Shown piece by piece: positions 13,530-23,790 of a stretch of 64,000 nucleotides of DNA (positions are counted from its first letter, which is position 1; every line of letters starts with the position of its first letter). The stretch is taken from the NCBI GenBank assembly GCA_008921705.1, contig VFFE01007869.1, forward strand, positions 819,534 through 883,533, read 5' to 3'. Origin of the DNA: Burhinus oedicnemus (lineage: Eukaryota > Chordata > Aves > Charadriiformes > Burhinidae). The notes under the pieces are model-generated. The model was not told the origin of the DNA. It saw only the letters and a list, made by a program, of their open reading frames with translations, and ran no database searches. The translations under genes were made by a program, and so were the position numbers.

Positions 13530-13635
13530 GATTATAAAACACTTTTCATCTGGGGGATCTCAAGGCACTTTGCAAACATTGAGTCATTAATTCCCCCAAG
13601 TACCCCTTTGAAGTTGGCAGGTATTATTGGGGGAG
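13530..13635 (+). repeat. Ancient CORE-SINE/MIR-like relic
   Basis: The run ATCTCAAGGCACTTTGCAAA followed by ATTGAGTCATTAATTCCC, CCCCTTTGAAGTTGGCAGG and TATTATTGG follows the conserved order of the MIR/CORE-SINE and related L2/L3-tail elements known across amniotes (a phrase like 'cacttta-caaac', then 'ttaat-cctcac', then 'ccctttgaggtagg', then 'tattat'). Such elements amplified before the amniote radiation and survive only as diverged fragments. The family name is from recall; a related LINE tail would look the same. Confidence 0.5.
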
Positions 13636-13684
13636 CAGAAGAGAGCGCCACGGCGGCTGCGCAGCAGCCGAGGTAGAGGAATGC

Positions 13685-13880
13685 AGTGACGACATTGATG
13701 ACATGACTAATTTATTTAGCAAACTGAGTTTAGCATGGTAATGAGGATGTATTTGCCATCATCCCATCATTCATCAGATTTATGAGGCTCTTTAGGCAAT
13801 GAGCGCTGCTGTGACTAAGTTTAGTTTGATTTGTTCAATTAATTCCTCTAATTCATTTTGACTGAAGAAAACCCCGTAAG
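13685..13880. promoter_or_regulatory. Candidate conserved non-coding element
   Basis: Unique sequence with GACATTGATGACATGAC, CTAATTTATTTAGC, ATCATCCCATCATTCATCAG and TTCAATTAATTCC: repeated ATCAT/TGATGA and TAATT cores typical of homeodomain-bound enhancers. It begins about 50 bases after the MIR-like relic. Conservation was not tested. Confidence 0.35.
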
Positions 13881-14302
13881 ATTGTTTGGCAGGTTAGAGG
13901 GACCCCGGTGTTACAAACGTGTGTGCGCGCCTGCCTATATGCATCTATTTATCTACAGAGAGACACGTGGCTAGGGGCATCTAGGACTAGAAAGTGCATT
14001 AAGGTTTACTTTAAATCAATTTACTATTTTTATTTCTTGCTTTTGACTCCATAAATATTAGTGTACCTGGTCTAATCTAGACCATTTCAAGCCAAGGTAG
14101 AGTGGGGGGTTTTTTGGCATGAACAGGCATTACAGCAAGGTTTTGGTAGCACTCCTGTTCTTTCTTTGGGTATAATTTGCCATCCAGGATGCTCAGCAAA
14201 GTAATAGCTAAACACTCAGACTTTTACGTCCCATGAAGAGCAAATGACGTCACTGCTCCTGGTACCAGAAACACCACGAGGCAGAGTCATGGCACCACCA
14301 TG

Positions 14303-14575
14303 TAGCTGAGGCTGAAGGGATCTCTGGAGCCCTCTGGTCCAACCCTCACTCAACACAGGTGCACCACAGATTGGGTTGCTCCGGGCCTTGTCCAGCTGAG
14401 GTCAGGGTGTCTCCAAGGACTGGAGGTTGCCCCAGGGCAAATGTTTTGAAAACATTTCTCCAAATATCTACTTGCTGATGAGGCAAACTGTATCTGTGGC
14501 CTCTTGTCCACTGCTGGGCAGCCCAGAGGAGCATCCTGGTCCCCTGTGGACCCTCCCAGGAGGGAGCTGGAGGCC
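14303..14575 (-). mobile_element. Old, degraded CR1-like fragment
   Basis: The segment keeps the order of a CR1 antisense 3' region: CTCTGGTCCAACCCT near 14333, GGGCCTTGTCCAGCTGAGGT near 14383, TCTCCAAGGACTGGAGGTTG near 14409 and GCCTCTTGTCCACTGCTGGG near 14499. It lacks the terminal TCATAGAAT repeat, and the middle (14440-14490) hardly aligns, so it is older or from a different subfamily than the copy at 17.1 kb. Orientation is the same. Exact ends are uncertain by a few tens of bases. Open frames of 88 and 136 codons cross it on the minus strand and carry no reverse-transcriptase motif that I can see. Confidence 0.62.
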
Positions 14576-17145
14576 ATGATATGCCTCTTGCCTTGCTGGG
14601 CACCGAGGACATGACACGTTATAATCACAGCAAACAACAAAAGCAGAGGAGGGTGGATGATGCAGACAATGCCCTTCCTGCTGAACCCATCACACTGATG
14701 TCTTTTTCTATCCTGTCTCCACTTGTTGATCTCTGGGACCACTGATGCATTAGGGAGCATTGATTTCCCAGTGTGACTACAGCTCCCAGCAGCCTTTTCC
14801 TTCAGCTTTGAGGAGTTAATTGGGTGTAAGATGATATTGAAACAAATGGATTTTGATATTCAATGGCTGAATGCACACTTGTAGTTGCTTCGGATATTTA
14901 GCCAATAGGAAGTTGCTTTTCCAATTTATGTTCAGGACTGATTCCCTCCCCTCCCCCCTGCTTCTTTTTTGCCCTTCCTCCCTCATTTTTAAGCTCAGCA
15001 TATCCCTAAATACAAAATTTGGTGCTCAGGAGCATCATGTGAACTTACAACAAGCCTCCGATGTTGTGGAATCCAGAACCAATGAGTAGATTATGCCAAT
15101 CCATACATGTCATTTTACTTCAGCTGTGACTAATATTGCTCCTTTGTCTCTGGGGCTTTAGGATAGTGCCTGGGAGAGAGCAGGACTTGGTTGTACCGAG
15201 TCCGAGCCAGGTGCCAGCATCAGCAGCCTGCGTTTGTGTCACTGCTGGTCGCTGTTTGTGCGGCGGAAGCATCTGCACACCCCAGGCAGAAAAGAAGGCT
15301 CAGCTTGTTGGTTACTGCACAAAATCCAATGCCGTTAGTGTTTATCAATTCTACCATGCCTCTTTTTAAAGTAAGTTTAAAAAATCTGTGTGCAGAATAT
15401 TGTTGACTTTAACCCTAGGAAAGGTGTATCACGGGAAAAGAAAATGAAGTCGTGGTGAAAAAGCACCACCTCGACTTGCCTTTGATGCCAAATTTTCAAG
15501 GGACAAGAAGAAAAATTTCCAGTCCCACGCCCAGTCTCTTGTGCTGGTTTAAATCAATCACGTGCTTATATACCTTTTGGGTTTGTCATCTCGCACACCA
15601 GCCTCCATCTGCAGCATGAAATGTTTCACCTGTTCCGAATCAGCCAGATATAATTGGAGAAACGATAGCCAAAAAAGTGTGCCAAGACCTGTCCGCAGCC
15701 GTGGATTCACCCAGCCGCTGCTTGTGGCAGCAGTGCAGACACACAATGTTAGTTTTATAGGCAAATCTGTTCAGGGAGATTCAGGGGAACCTAAAAAGCA
15801 GATTCTGGTCGGGGATCTCACTGCTGTACGTCAGCATGGACATTGGGCAGCTCCTTAAACAGCAGATTTCTGCCCTGCTTCTAGCCTTTAGCTAAGGAAC
15901 ATATGGAGCCTGATAAAGAAATCAGCCTCCAAGCCATGCAGGATGCTCTAGCAGGCGGCCAGCAGTGAGGAGTGGAGGTATAATTTTCACAGATTTAACC
16001 AAGAACAATGACACTATTTGCAACCAAGGGGCACGGCCAAAAATTATTTGCTGGAGTGCCAATGCGTGTTCCCTAGTGGGTAATTGGAAAATGAGAACAA
16101 CCTGTCAAAGATTAGTCCAATTTCTAAAGCAAGCACAAGACAGTCTGATTTTGTTTATGAAAAAGGGGCATCTAATTAAAACTCAGATTTGGGTTTCAAA
16201 GTTAGTTATTTAGAGCTTTTGACTTGTATGTACACACTTATTATCGGTGCGGGGTTAAAAAGCACGGCAAAATTCCAGTCAAGGTGGGTTAACCCTGAAA
16301 GAGCCGAGCACAGCATCTCCCAGGCTGATGTCTGTCTTCCCCTAATATCAACACCGGCTTTACGGAAAGCAGCTGCTAATGCTCATAGGTTTGAAGGCTA
16401 CGGTAAAAACGGTTTTCATTACCATGTTTATTTTATGAGATACATAGTATATTCTGATGAGGGCTTCTGGTAGTAAATCTTAAGGTTTTGGCTTGGCTTG
16501 TTTCTTTGCATGCTGTGATAAGACTCGGGGAGAAAGCGTGCCCCTGGAACGTGCGGAGGGATGGAGAAAGAGGAGACAGCGAAGGGAGGGGGGCAGAGCA
16601 GGGGTTGGCCCTTAGCAGCCTTTGCAGCCCAAATCTGATGCATCCTAGAGATGTTAACATGGATTTACGTCCATAAACTCATGTCGGCAGTAGCATCATG
16701 TGGTTTAGGAGCCAAAGGAAAATATAATCCTGCCCTGGCAAACCCCTCGTCGCCTGCTGCTGAGCATCGCACATGTCCACGGGCAGCGTGAGCTCGCTGT
16801 GCCGGGCATCGCTTGCCATCACATTGATTTGAGTGGCTGATGGCAGCACATCACTTCCCGCAGCGGAGCAGCAGTGAAGGATGATGCTTTTACACACCAG
16901 AGAATGAAAATATGTTATTTATGTGCTATTTGATAATCTCCTGTGCGTTTAGGATGACATCCAGTGAAGGTGAGTGTCCCTTGTGTACACGCCCATTCAC
17001 TGATGATATACTTTTTTTACCTGGTGCCTGTCAGCATGTACCGATGTGGAGCATTCATGCATCTGCTCACAGATGCCTCTTTACTAAGTCACTTTTTCTG
17101 TTTTCTTCACAAACCCTTGTGAAAAGCAAGAAAGGGATGATGAAA
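14576..17145. other. Non-coding sequence between the two CR1 fragments
   Basis: Contains a pyrimidine tract at about 14941-14990 (three C-runs close together) and a purine-rich stretch at about 16540-16605. Frames up to 98 codons have no recognisable domain. Confidence 0.55.
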
Positions 17146-17531
17146 TAGAATCATAGAATGGTTTAGGTTGGAAGGGACCTCAAAGATCATCTCGTTCCAA
17201 CCCCCTTGCCATAGGCAGGGACATCTCCCACTAGACCAGGTTGCTCAAAGCCCCATCCAACCTGGCCTTGAACACTTCCAGGGATGGGGCCTCCACAACT
17301 TCCCTGGGCAACCTGTTCCAGTGTCTCGCCACCCTCAGAGTAAAAAATTTCTTCCCGAGGTCTAATCTAAATGTCCCCTCTTCCAGTTTGAAGCCATTAC
17401 CCCTTGTCCTATCACTACATGCCCTTGTAAAAAGGCCATTCTCCAGCTTTCTTGTAGGCTCCCTTCAGATACTGGAAGGCTGCTCTAAGGTCTTCCTAGA
17501 GCCCTCTCTTGTCCAGGCTGAACAACCCCGG
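17146..17531 (-). mobile_element. CR1 LINE fragment, 5'-truncated, inserted antisense
   Basis: The left edge reads TAGAATCATAGAATGG, the complement of the CR1 3' terminal repeat, so the element's 3' end is at the left and it runs on the minus strand. The following 370 bases match the usual antisense order of the CR1 3' region: TTGGAAGGGACC, CCAACCCCCTTGCC, ACTAGACCAGGTTGCTCAAA, GGGCAACCTGTTCCAGTG, CCCCTTGTCCTATCACTACA and finally CAGGCTGAACAACCCC, after which the similarity stops. CR1 is the main avian LINE, moved by its own reverse transcriptase and nearly always 5'-truncated, as here (about 390 of several thousand bases). No reverse-transcriptase sequence remains, so the copy is dead. Divergence looks modest, so this is a younger copy than the one at 14.3 kb. 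The subfamily cannot be fixed by eye. Confidence 0.95.
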
Positions 17532-19949
17532 AAAATGTCAGTGGTGAACATCTCCCTTGCTCTGAATGTGTTTCTTAGCAGGGTAATGGCAGCAATCCTC
17601 CCTAATGGTCCAGTCCTCCCAGGCTTACAAAATCTTGAGCGAAAAGGAACTTTTTCTGCAGAACACATTGCCTTCACTGTCATTTTGGTACAGGGCAGCT
17701 CCCAAACTCTCAGCAAAGGGAGGTGCTGCGGCTGCCAAGTGGGTGCTGCCTCTTGAGAGCAATACGGGAGATAGTAAATCATATCACATGTTTAAAAAAT
17801 GTTGTGAACAGAAAATAGGGTGACCCTAGGTTGGCAGGGGGACCTAGAAATGTGTCTTATTTCCACTGAAATGGGAGACACCATTAAAAAATTAAATTGG
17901 TAGAGGTATTGGCTTTCCCTGTCTAAACCTCAGGTTCCTCCTTATCTTCATGCACGGTCTAAAAGATTTAAAATGATTGTAAGTGCAGGGGACTGTCCTA
18001 GGCAGCAATTTGTGAGGGAATGAAAACCTTCCCTTGCAGTGACCGTCCCAGAGGGCAGTGCTGCCAAAACTCCTGAAAGGTGGTAGCTTGCAGACACAGG
18101 TTGGCTGTCCCCATTGCTGGGGACGACCGTGGCTTTGGCTGGAGCTGGCCATGTCAGAGTGGTCTCTGTTTGGAAAGAGGGTGAAATGTTAGAGAGGAAG
18201 AGCTAAATACAAACTTCTGGCTCTCATCTTTCTTATTTTATTACTGTTATTAAAGGCACCCAAAGCGGAATATAATCCTGCCTCCTCAAAGGCTAGCCCA
18301 GCGCTGGGAATGTCATGCCCTCCACGTGGTGCCCGTTGAATCACGTCAAAGTCCAGTGCAAAGCAATGCAGGATTCCATATTTATAGGACAGGCGACCTC
18401 TGCAAATTTTGCAGTGTGACAACAGGAAAAGGATTTTGCTTTTACTGCATGTTCCACTTCTGTTGTGGTGTTTACGTGCAAGCTGTGGTGCCCTCAACTT
18501 GCCAGAGGGGTTTTGCTCTGCCTCTTCCAGAGTAGCCATTGCCCCCAGCTCAGCCAACTTATCCCACACGTGTGGGAGGAGAACGGATGGGTCAGTCCCC
18601 CCATCTGCGGATGGGTGGGAGATGCCTCCACCAACATCCTCGTGCTGTGCTGAGACAGCATGGCAGCTAGGCTGCTCTCTGCAAAGCTAAACCTATCGTC
18701 TCGATGAAACATCTCCTCCTGCCAAAGCCAGCCCCGGCACTTTGAATCTATGTGCTTGTCACCGGAGCTTTTGCACATAACAATACGATGCATTGCAACT
18801 GCGTTATAAGAATCATAAAAAATCCTGGCATGCATAACACATTCACTTCATATAAATATTTCCAAAAAATTCAGTGATTGAAGACTCAAATCATATTACA
18901 GCACAGTCTTGTTTATTCCATAACATTATTTTTATTGCAGGATGACTTATACATAACCTTGAATTTCAAGTTCAGTAGAACAGACAAAGTATTTGTTTAG
19001 AGGGCAGGACGATTAAAACCATTTTTTTCCCTGTTTGAATTGGATAAAATTGTAATATATCCTTTACGTCACAGTAGCACCCTAGTGGTTATCATATTGC
19101 ATTAGTTACATGAGTTTTCAGTGAACATTATACAGTATATACTACTTTCAGTAAATAGACCAGTCATGCTTATAGTTGCATGGAAAACTCCAGGAAATTT
19201 GTGATGACATTCCCTGCAGGTTAGTAATTCTACCCATTGTTTATATTGGTTTGATTTGAGCTTTAAAATAATCTGGTGAAACTAGATAAGGCTCAACATT
19301 CTGCAAAAACTTTATTTCATACAACTCTAGAAATAATTTAGGCTAAATATTTGGGATTTACGAAATTCTACCGTCAAGAATTTTCTCCTTTATACTTTAG
19401 ACACCACAGATAAAAAAAAAATCCCCCAAAACCTTTTTGAGTAACAGAATTGCTGATTGTTTTTTACATCCTTGTGCATCATCATCATTAAAAATAACGT
19501 GGCCTTAAGTTTAGAGCAAAATTTGTTTTCCAAGTGGGTTGGAAGGCGCAGTCCCTCATTCCTAATCGTGCACCGTGTGCTCTCTGCATCGCCAGCAATA
19601 ACATACAGCAACATTTGTGCTACAGCCCATCTTTAGTAAGCGACCACCTGCCCCAAGTAACCATTACAAATGGTATTAAATAACCACCTCTCCAGCATGA
19701 CCACAGACCACCCAGCGTTTGGGCAGCAACTTCTCCGCATCAGGTTTTATTGCCCGCGCGAAGTGTACATGCAGCTCCCTGTGCTCCCAGGGGACCCACC
19801 TGCGTGCACCCACGGGTATCGGCCGAAATCCGCTCGGGTCAGAGTTTGTGCACAGGATACGGGCACTTTCCATTATTCGGCGTATTCACCAGAGATTTTA
19901 CACGAGGCAACAGTTAAATAACACTGCGCACTTAACACATGTCTGAGCA
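17532..19949. other. Unique non-coding sequence right of the CR1 copy
   Basis: The 171-codon frame starting in the CR1 copy runs on to 17756; this is antisense LINE plus flank, not a gene. AT-rich from 18.84 to 19.45 kb. Frames of 113 and 126 codons at 18.2-18.8 kb on the minus strand show nothing recognisable. Confidence 0.55.
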
Positions 19950-20100
19950 TGTCCATCCTGATTTTGCAGAGCTCTTAAGTATCTGCTTAAATTGATGCAT
20001 ATGCTTAAGCTTATCCCTGTAGAGTTAAGCATGAAAAGTATGTATTTAACCTTAAACATATGCTTAAACGCTTTGCTGAATGGAGACCATAAGGCCTAAT
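19950..20100. mobile_element. Ancient palindromic MITE-like relic (CTTAAG-rich)
   Basis: The left arm has ATCCTGATTTTGCAGAGC, CTTAAGTATCTGCTTAA and GCATATGCTTAAGC. The right arm has GTTAAGCATGAAAAG, ACATATGCTTAAACGCTTTG and CTGAATGG near 20080. The right arm read in reverse complement approximates the left, giving an imperfect terminal inverted repeat about 150 bases long. This is the layout I associate with abundant palindromic MITE-like families of turtles, crocodilians and birds, whose arms read roughly 'gatcctgcaaa-cttaagcatatgctt' out to 'agcaaagtgctttgctgaat'. No transposase is encoded. The family assignment is from memory. Confidence 0.55.
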
Positions 20101-22175
20101 CCAGTGATCATTTAAACCAATATCACATTATTCCAGTGGCTGCTGCGTGTGTCCGTTCATCGTACGAGTACTGTAGATAGATGAAGAAAGGGAGCAGATG
20201 CATCAGTGTTTTGTTGACGTGGAGCCCTTTGTACGCAAAACCCTTTTAGTTTTAAGTGTTCTGCTCAAGCCACTTTTTCATGGACAGACACTACCAATTT
20301 ATTTTTTTTCTATAGTAGTAGTGTCCTAGTATCTTTTTTTAGTTTTTCTGGTCTATCTTAGTCCACGTGGCATGTTCAGCTCTGCGTAATAACAAAACCT
20401 GTCTCCCTGTGGAAGAAACTATTTGTCAGCCCTGCGGATGTCTTACGATGTGTGGTTTGCTGACAACTCTAGCTGCAGCAGGTGACTTTCCACTTGGAAA
20501 AGAAGGAGAAAACAACCCTGATGGGCACCTCTGCCCCCATGCAAAGCCGAGCCCCTCCGCCTGCCTGGGGCTGCAGCGGGCATGCGTGGGGATTTCAGTT
20601 TGCCGGTTCTTGAGTCTTATTTTTAGTGACCTGTGGATTTTTTTAACAGATACACGTAGCTCTTCCTTCCTGATGGCTGCTTTTGTCTCCCTCATCCCTA
20701 CTGTTGTACCCCTTAGCCTTGCCAGCAGCCCTGAGCCTGGGGACCGGTCCTGTGCACCCAGTGCCTCTGCACCTCCCTGCCAGCCCCTTGGGCAACCCCG
20801 GGCAGCCGTGGAGCCCTGCATGTGCATAAAGACGTAAGAAAAGCAGAAAGGCATAAGAAAAGGCTCGACTCATGTCTAGCTAAAAAAATCATCCGTTCCC
20901 GTATCTCAGGTAACACCAGTACCAGATGCTGAGCAAAACGACTTAGGGATTAGGCGAGGATGGAGCGACCCTTCCTTTGAGATACTATTTTAGTTCCCAT
21001 CGATCCAAGACAGAGGTGATATCTCTCATTTCAGCCCTGGGTGGATTTTGTGTCCATTAGCTTGTCTAATTGCGTTTCTTTACTGATTTCTACTGAACCT
21101 TCACGTTGTGCCCTACTATACTCTGTTAGCTGTAAATGCTCATCCTAATTTATTTGGTGCCAGGTCCGTCGCTGTGCTGGAGCAGCGAGCAGCACACCAG
21201 CAACCAGGGCAGCGGCGCTCATCCCTTTCTTCTAAACCTCCCCCCATCCTACCGAGCAGAGGGTAGAGCAGCCTCAAGGGACCTTGGTCTTCTTGTAAAA
21301 TAAAGTCATTTATAGATGTGCCCCTTCTCAAGTGCTTTGGGACATGAAAGGAAGCTACCCTGTGTTATTGTTTGTTTATTGAACCGATCGGTCAATATTT
21401 GGCTACCAACATGCTGGGATTCACAGAATTTGGCTGAAATGGGTAGATTGTAAAAAAAAAAAGGGCTTTTTTGGCTTTTTTCCCTCCCTGTAATTGTCAC
21501 CAACAGCTGAGTCCCTAACTGAGGGAGGTTGGCAAAATTTCCCTGGTTCATCCAAAATAGCCAGAGGGGGATCACATTTGTGTGTGTTTACAATTTAAAT
21601 TTAAAAAAATATTTCTTCAGCAATTTATAACTTGTATGTTAAGGCTATGGAAAACAGGACAAGAACGTACAAGCTCTATATAAGCAGAAGCTCCTGCTAA
21701 TTTGCAAACCTCCCAGGCTCTTCCCTTTGCTAGAACATAAAGGGAGATAACCCACGTTTTGTTTAGTTTGACAAAGTCGCTCGCTCCCGGCCTGGGAAGC
21801 CGTATGCCAGCTTTTGGTCTGAAGTGGCTTTTTTGCGGCTGAGTTATAAACCCTTTAAAAAGGTTTGTAATGGAAATGCTGACAGACAGCACGAAAAGTG
21901 GTACTAAATGAGCAGCGTTATAATATTTTGCAGCTTTCTAGGAAGCTTATAGATAGCGGGCAGTGAGTTAGGCTGGCTGGAAAGAGACTTTTAGTAATCC
22001 CGATTCTCGTATCCCTTTAGTGCAGGTGTATAATTTCAAGTTCAAAAGCAGGAGCTGTGATCCTGCCCCGGTGCGGAGGCTGGCCCCGTCCCCAGCCTGG
22101 TGCAATCACCGCTGGGGTGACTCTGCTGGTGGCTGGAACCAGCAGCTCCGAGACGCACCACTGTTCCAGCTCACT
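20101..22175. other. Non-coding sequence with a GC-rich stretch at 20.5-20.83 kb
   Basis: The GC-rich stretch lies under a 156-codon plus-strand frame (20367-20837) and a 142-codon minus-strand frame (20426-20854). Simultaneous openness on both strands is what stop-codon depletion in GC-rich DNA produces. Neither product has a signal peptide, repeat or domain I can name with confidence. Confidence 0.5.
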
Positions 22176-22241
22176 GCCCTGACCTATAAAATCAGGTTAA
22201 TATTCCTGTGTTTCTCACCGGGTTATTGTAAAGCTGAATAG
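22176..22241 (-). repeat. Possible second MIR/CORE-SINE-type tail relic
   Basis: Read on the minus strand this holds TTACAATAACCCGGTGAGAA, then ACAGGAATATTAACC and GATTTTATAGG. That follows the same order as the relic at 13.5 kb (a 'caca-accc-gtgagg' phrase, then 'tatta', then 'ccattttacag'). It is short and strongly diverged. Chance resemblance is possible. Confidence 0.33.
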
Positions 22242-22579
22242 GGCTCCCATAGTATTCTAGCTTTTACACCAGATGCCTAGAACTTTCTGACGATGTTGTT
22301 TAATACATCGTTTTCCTTCATGAGGTTTCCTTCCATGGCAAGAAGCATCTTCATGTTCTTTGTCTTCCTTGATCGAATACTCTCTTTTATGTTGGGTATA
22401 TTTTAACATGTGACATATCTATTAATTATTTTGTATATGGATGACTGCCAAGCACAGCATTTTATAAACCAAAAAGACTCTGGTGAGTACTGGGGCTAAT
22501 CTACCTACACACGTGACTAAATATTTAGAGGGGAGGATGCTGGGTTGTACAGTACGGACATTGCTGGTTAGGACATGCG

Positions 22580-22650
22580 CAGCGGGATGCTTTTGCTCCC
22601 ACTAAAATCAATAGCAGGTCTCACGCGTTTCATTGGGAAGAGGCATGAAT
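22580..22650. mobile_element. Possible MITE-like relic next to a second one
   Basis: GCTTTTGCTCCCACTAAAAT and CAATAGCAGGTCTCACGC and TTTCATTGGGAAG resemble the 'tgctcccattgaagtcaatgg' arm and its return arm in the same class of palindromic relics. One end is not visible, so this may be half an element or coincidence. Confidence 0.3.
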
Positions 22651-22668
22651 TTCTAAAATGCCCCATTA

Positions 22669-22778
22669 AGAGCCCAATCCTGCCACCCCCGCTCACATGA
22701 GAAATCCCATTGATATCAGGGACTCTATTTGCCTGATTAAGGACTAATTCTGTGAATAAGGATTTGCAGGAAACGGCC
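22669..22778. mobile_element. Ancient palindromic MITE-like relic (GAGTAAG type)
   Basis: The left end is GCCCAATCCTGCC with GCTCACATGAG; the centre is AATCCCATTGATATCAGGGA; the right end is GTGAATAAGGATTTGCAGG with GGCC just beyond. Left and right ends are near inverse complements (GCCCAATCCTGC against GGCCGTTTCCTGCAAATCC), and the centre keeps the typical 'cccattgacttcaatggg' dyad. It lies directly after a second possible relic at 22580-22650. Non-coding. Confidence 0.6.
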
Positions 22779-23504
22779 TTATCTCTTCTGCATACCACAG
22801 ATCCTGCTCTCTAAATGTGTTTGCTGTAAGCGCTTATCGTTTATGTAAGTGCCCTTCAATGGACATTTATATAATGGGGTAAATATTTAAAAAGTTGTGC
22901 AGTGCTTTAGCTATGCAGGGCTAAAGGACGTGAATGCTGCTGGCTGGAGCGGCCGGCACCTTTTCCCCAGGTGCCAGGAGTTATAAAAGGGGAAACCGTG
23001 TGACTACAGCAAGGTTTGGGAAACACGGTGCCGTGCAAGAGAGATCTAGATATTAGCGTTTTTTAAGTGGTATTTATTAGGGTAGAAAATATGCCTCAGC
23101 TGAAAATGCGAGTAAAACCAGCTCAGAAATAATGTAGTTGCTTCATAATAAAAGGTTTGTTGTAACTTTGCTTTCTGGTGAGCTGTCAAGTGAGACTTCA
23201 GCCTTATAAATAATGGTGTTTCAAAAGGAAATCTAGAGGGTAAAATGTTGTGAGGAGATGGTGATACCCTGAATAGCGTGTCTTTCCCCAGAATATAGAT
23301 ATGCCATTATTTATGAACATTACTGGAAAAGCACGTGCAGTGACTAAGAGGGGTTGATTTTTTTTTAAAAAAAATTGAGTAAACTCTTTTCGTTGTTTGT
23401 CAGCAGCAGAAACTACAGTTAACAAATTAATGAAAACCAAGTGATGCCTTTGAAGAATTCTTAAATGAACCTTAACCGCTGCCTACGGCGACTTGCTCAA
23501 AGTG

Positions 23505-23533
23505 AAAAAAAAAAAAATAAAAAAAATAAAATT
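23505..23533 (+). repeat. A-rich tract (AAAAAAT pattern)
   Basis: Poly-A interrupted by single T bases, reading as A12, TA8, TA4. Simple sequence only. Confidence 0.88.
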
Positions 23534-23689
23534 AAGGTGAACTAGCCACTGTTACTAAGAGTCAATTGACAGAAGGCACGGGTCATTAATTTTGTGTCCT
23601 TTGTTTTGTCAGTTTGTTTTCGTGAGGCCTGGTAGAGAAAGTAAAACCAGTCAAGCTGAAAATTGTCTGCTCTGTAGCTTATTTCCCCT

Positions 23690-23790
23690 CCCAGCACGCC
23701 CTGACCCGGGGGAGCGGGCTGCGGGGCCGCAGCCCTCCTGCCTCTCCGCACGCTCCCGGTCCCGTGCCCCCCATCCCAGGTAGGGGTTTG
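23690..23790. other. CpG-dense patch with minus-strand G-quadruplex potential
   Basis: About nine CpGs fall within 90 bases. At 23755-23777 four C-runs (CCC, CCC, CCCCCC, CCC) are separated by GGT, GTG and AT, so the minus strand has four G-runs with loops of three, three and two bases, the classical G-quadruplex pattern. The plus-strand sequence then reads CAGGTAGGGG, a splice-donor-like junction at 23778-23781; the 63-codon frame before it has no known domain, so an exon is not claimed. Confidence 0.45.

Noticed and set aside
17241..17756. The longest open frame, 171 codons on the plus strand
   Set aside because: Most of it is the antisense of the CR1 fragment and it simply runs on into flank; no domain.
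19079..19095. CACCCTAGTGG, CTCF-like
   Set aside because: Only about 11 of 13 core positions match on the minus strand, with a mismatch in the key GGC.
20367..20854. 156-codon plus and 142-codon minus frames over the same DNA
   Set aside because: Both strands open at once in GC-rich sequence, with no recognisable product on either.
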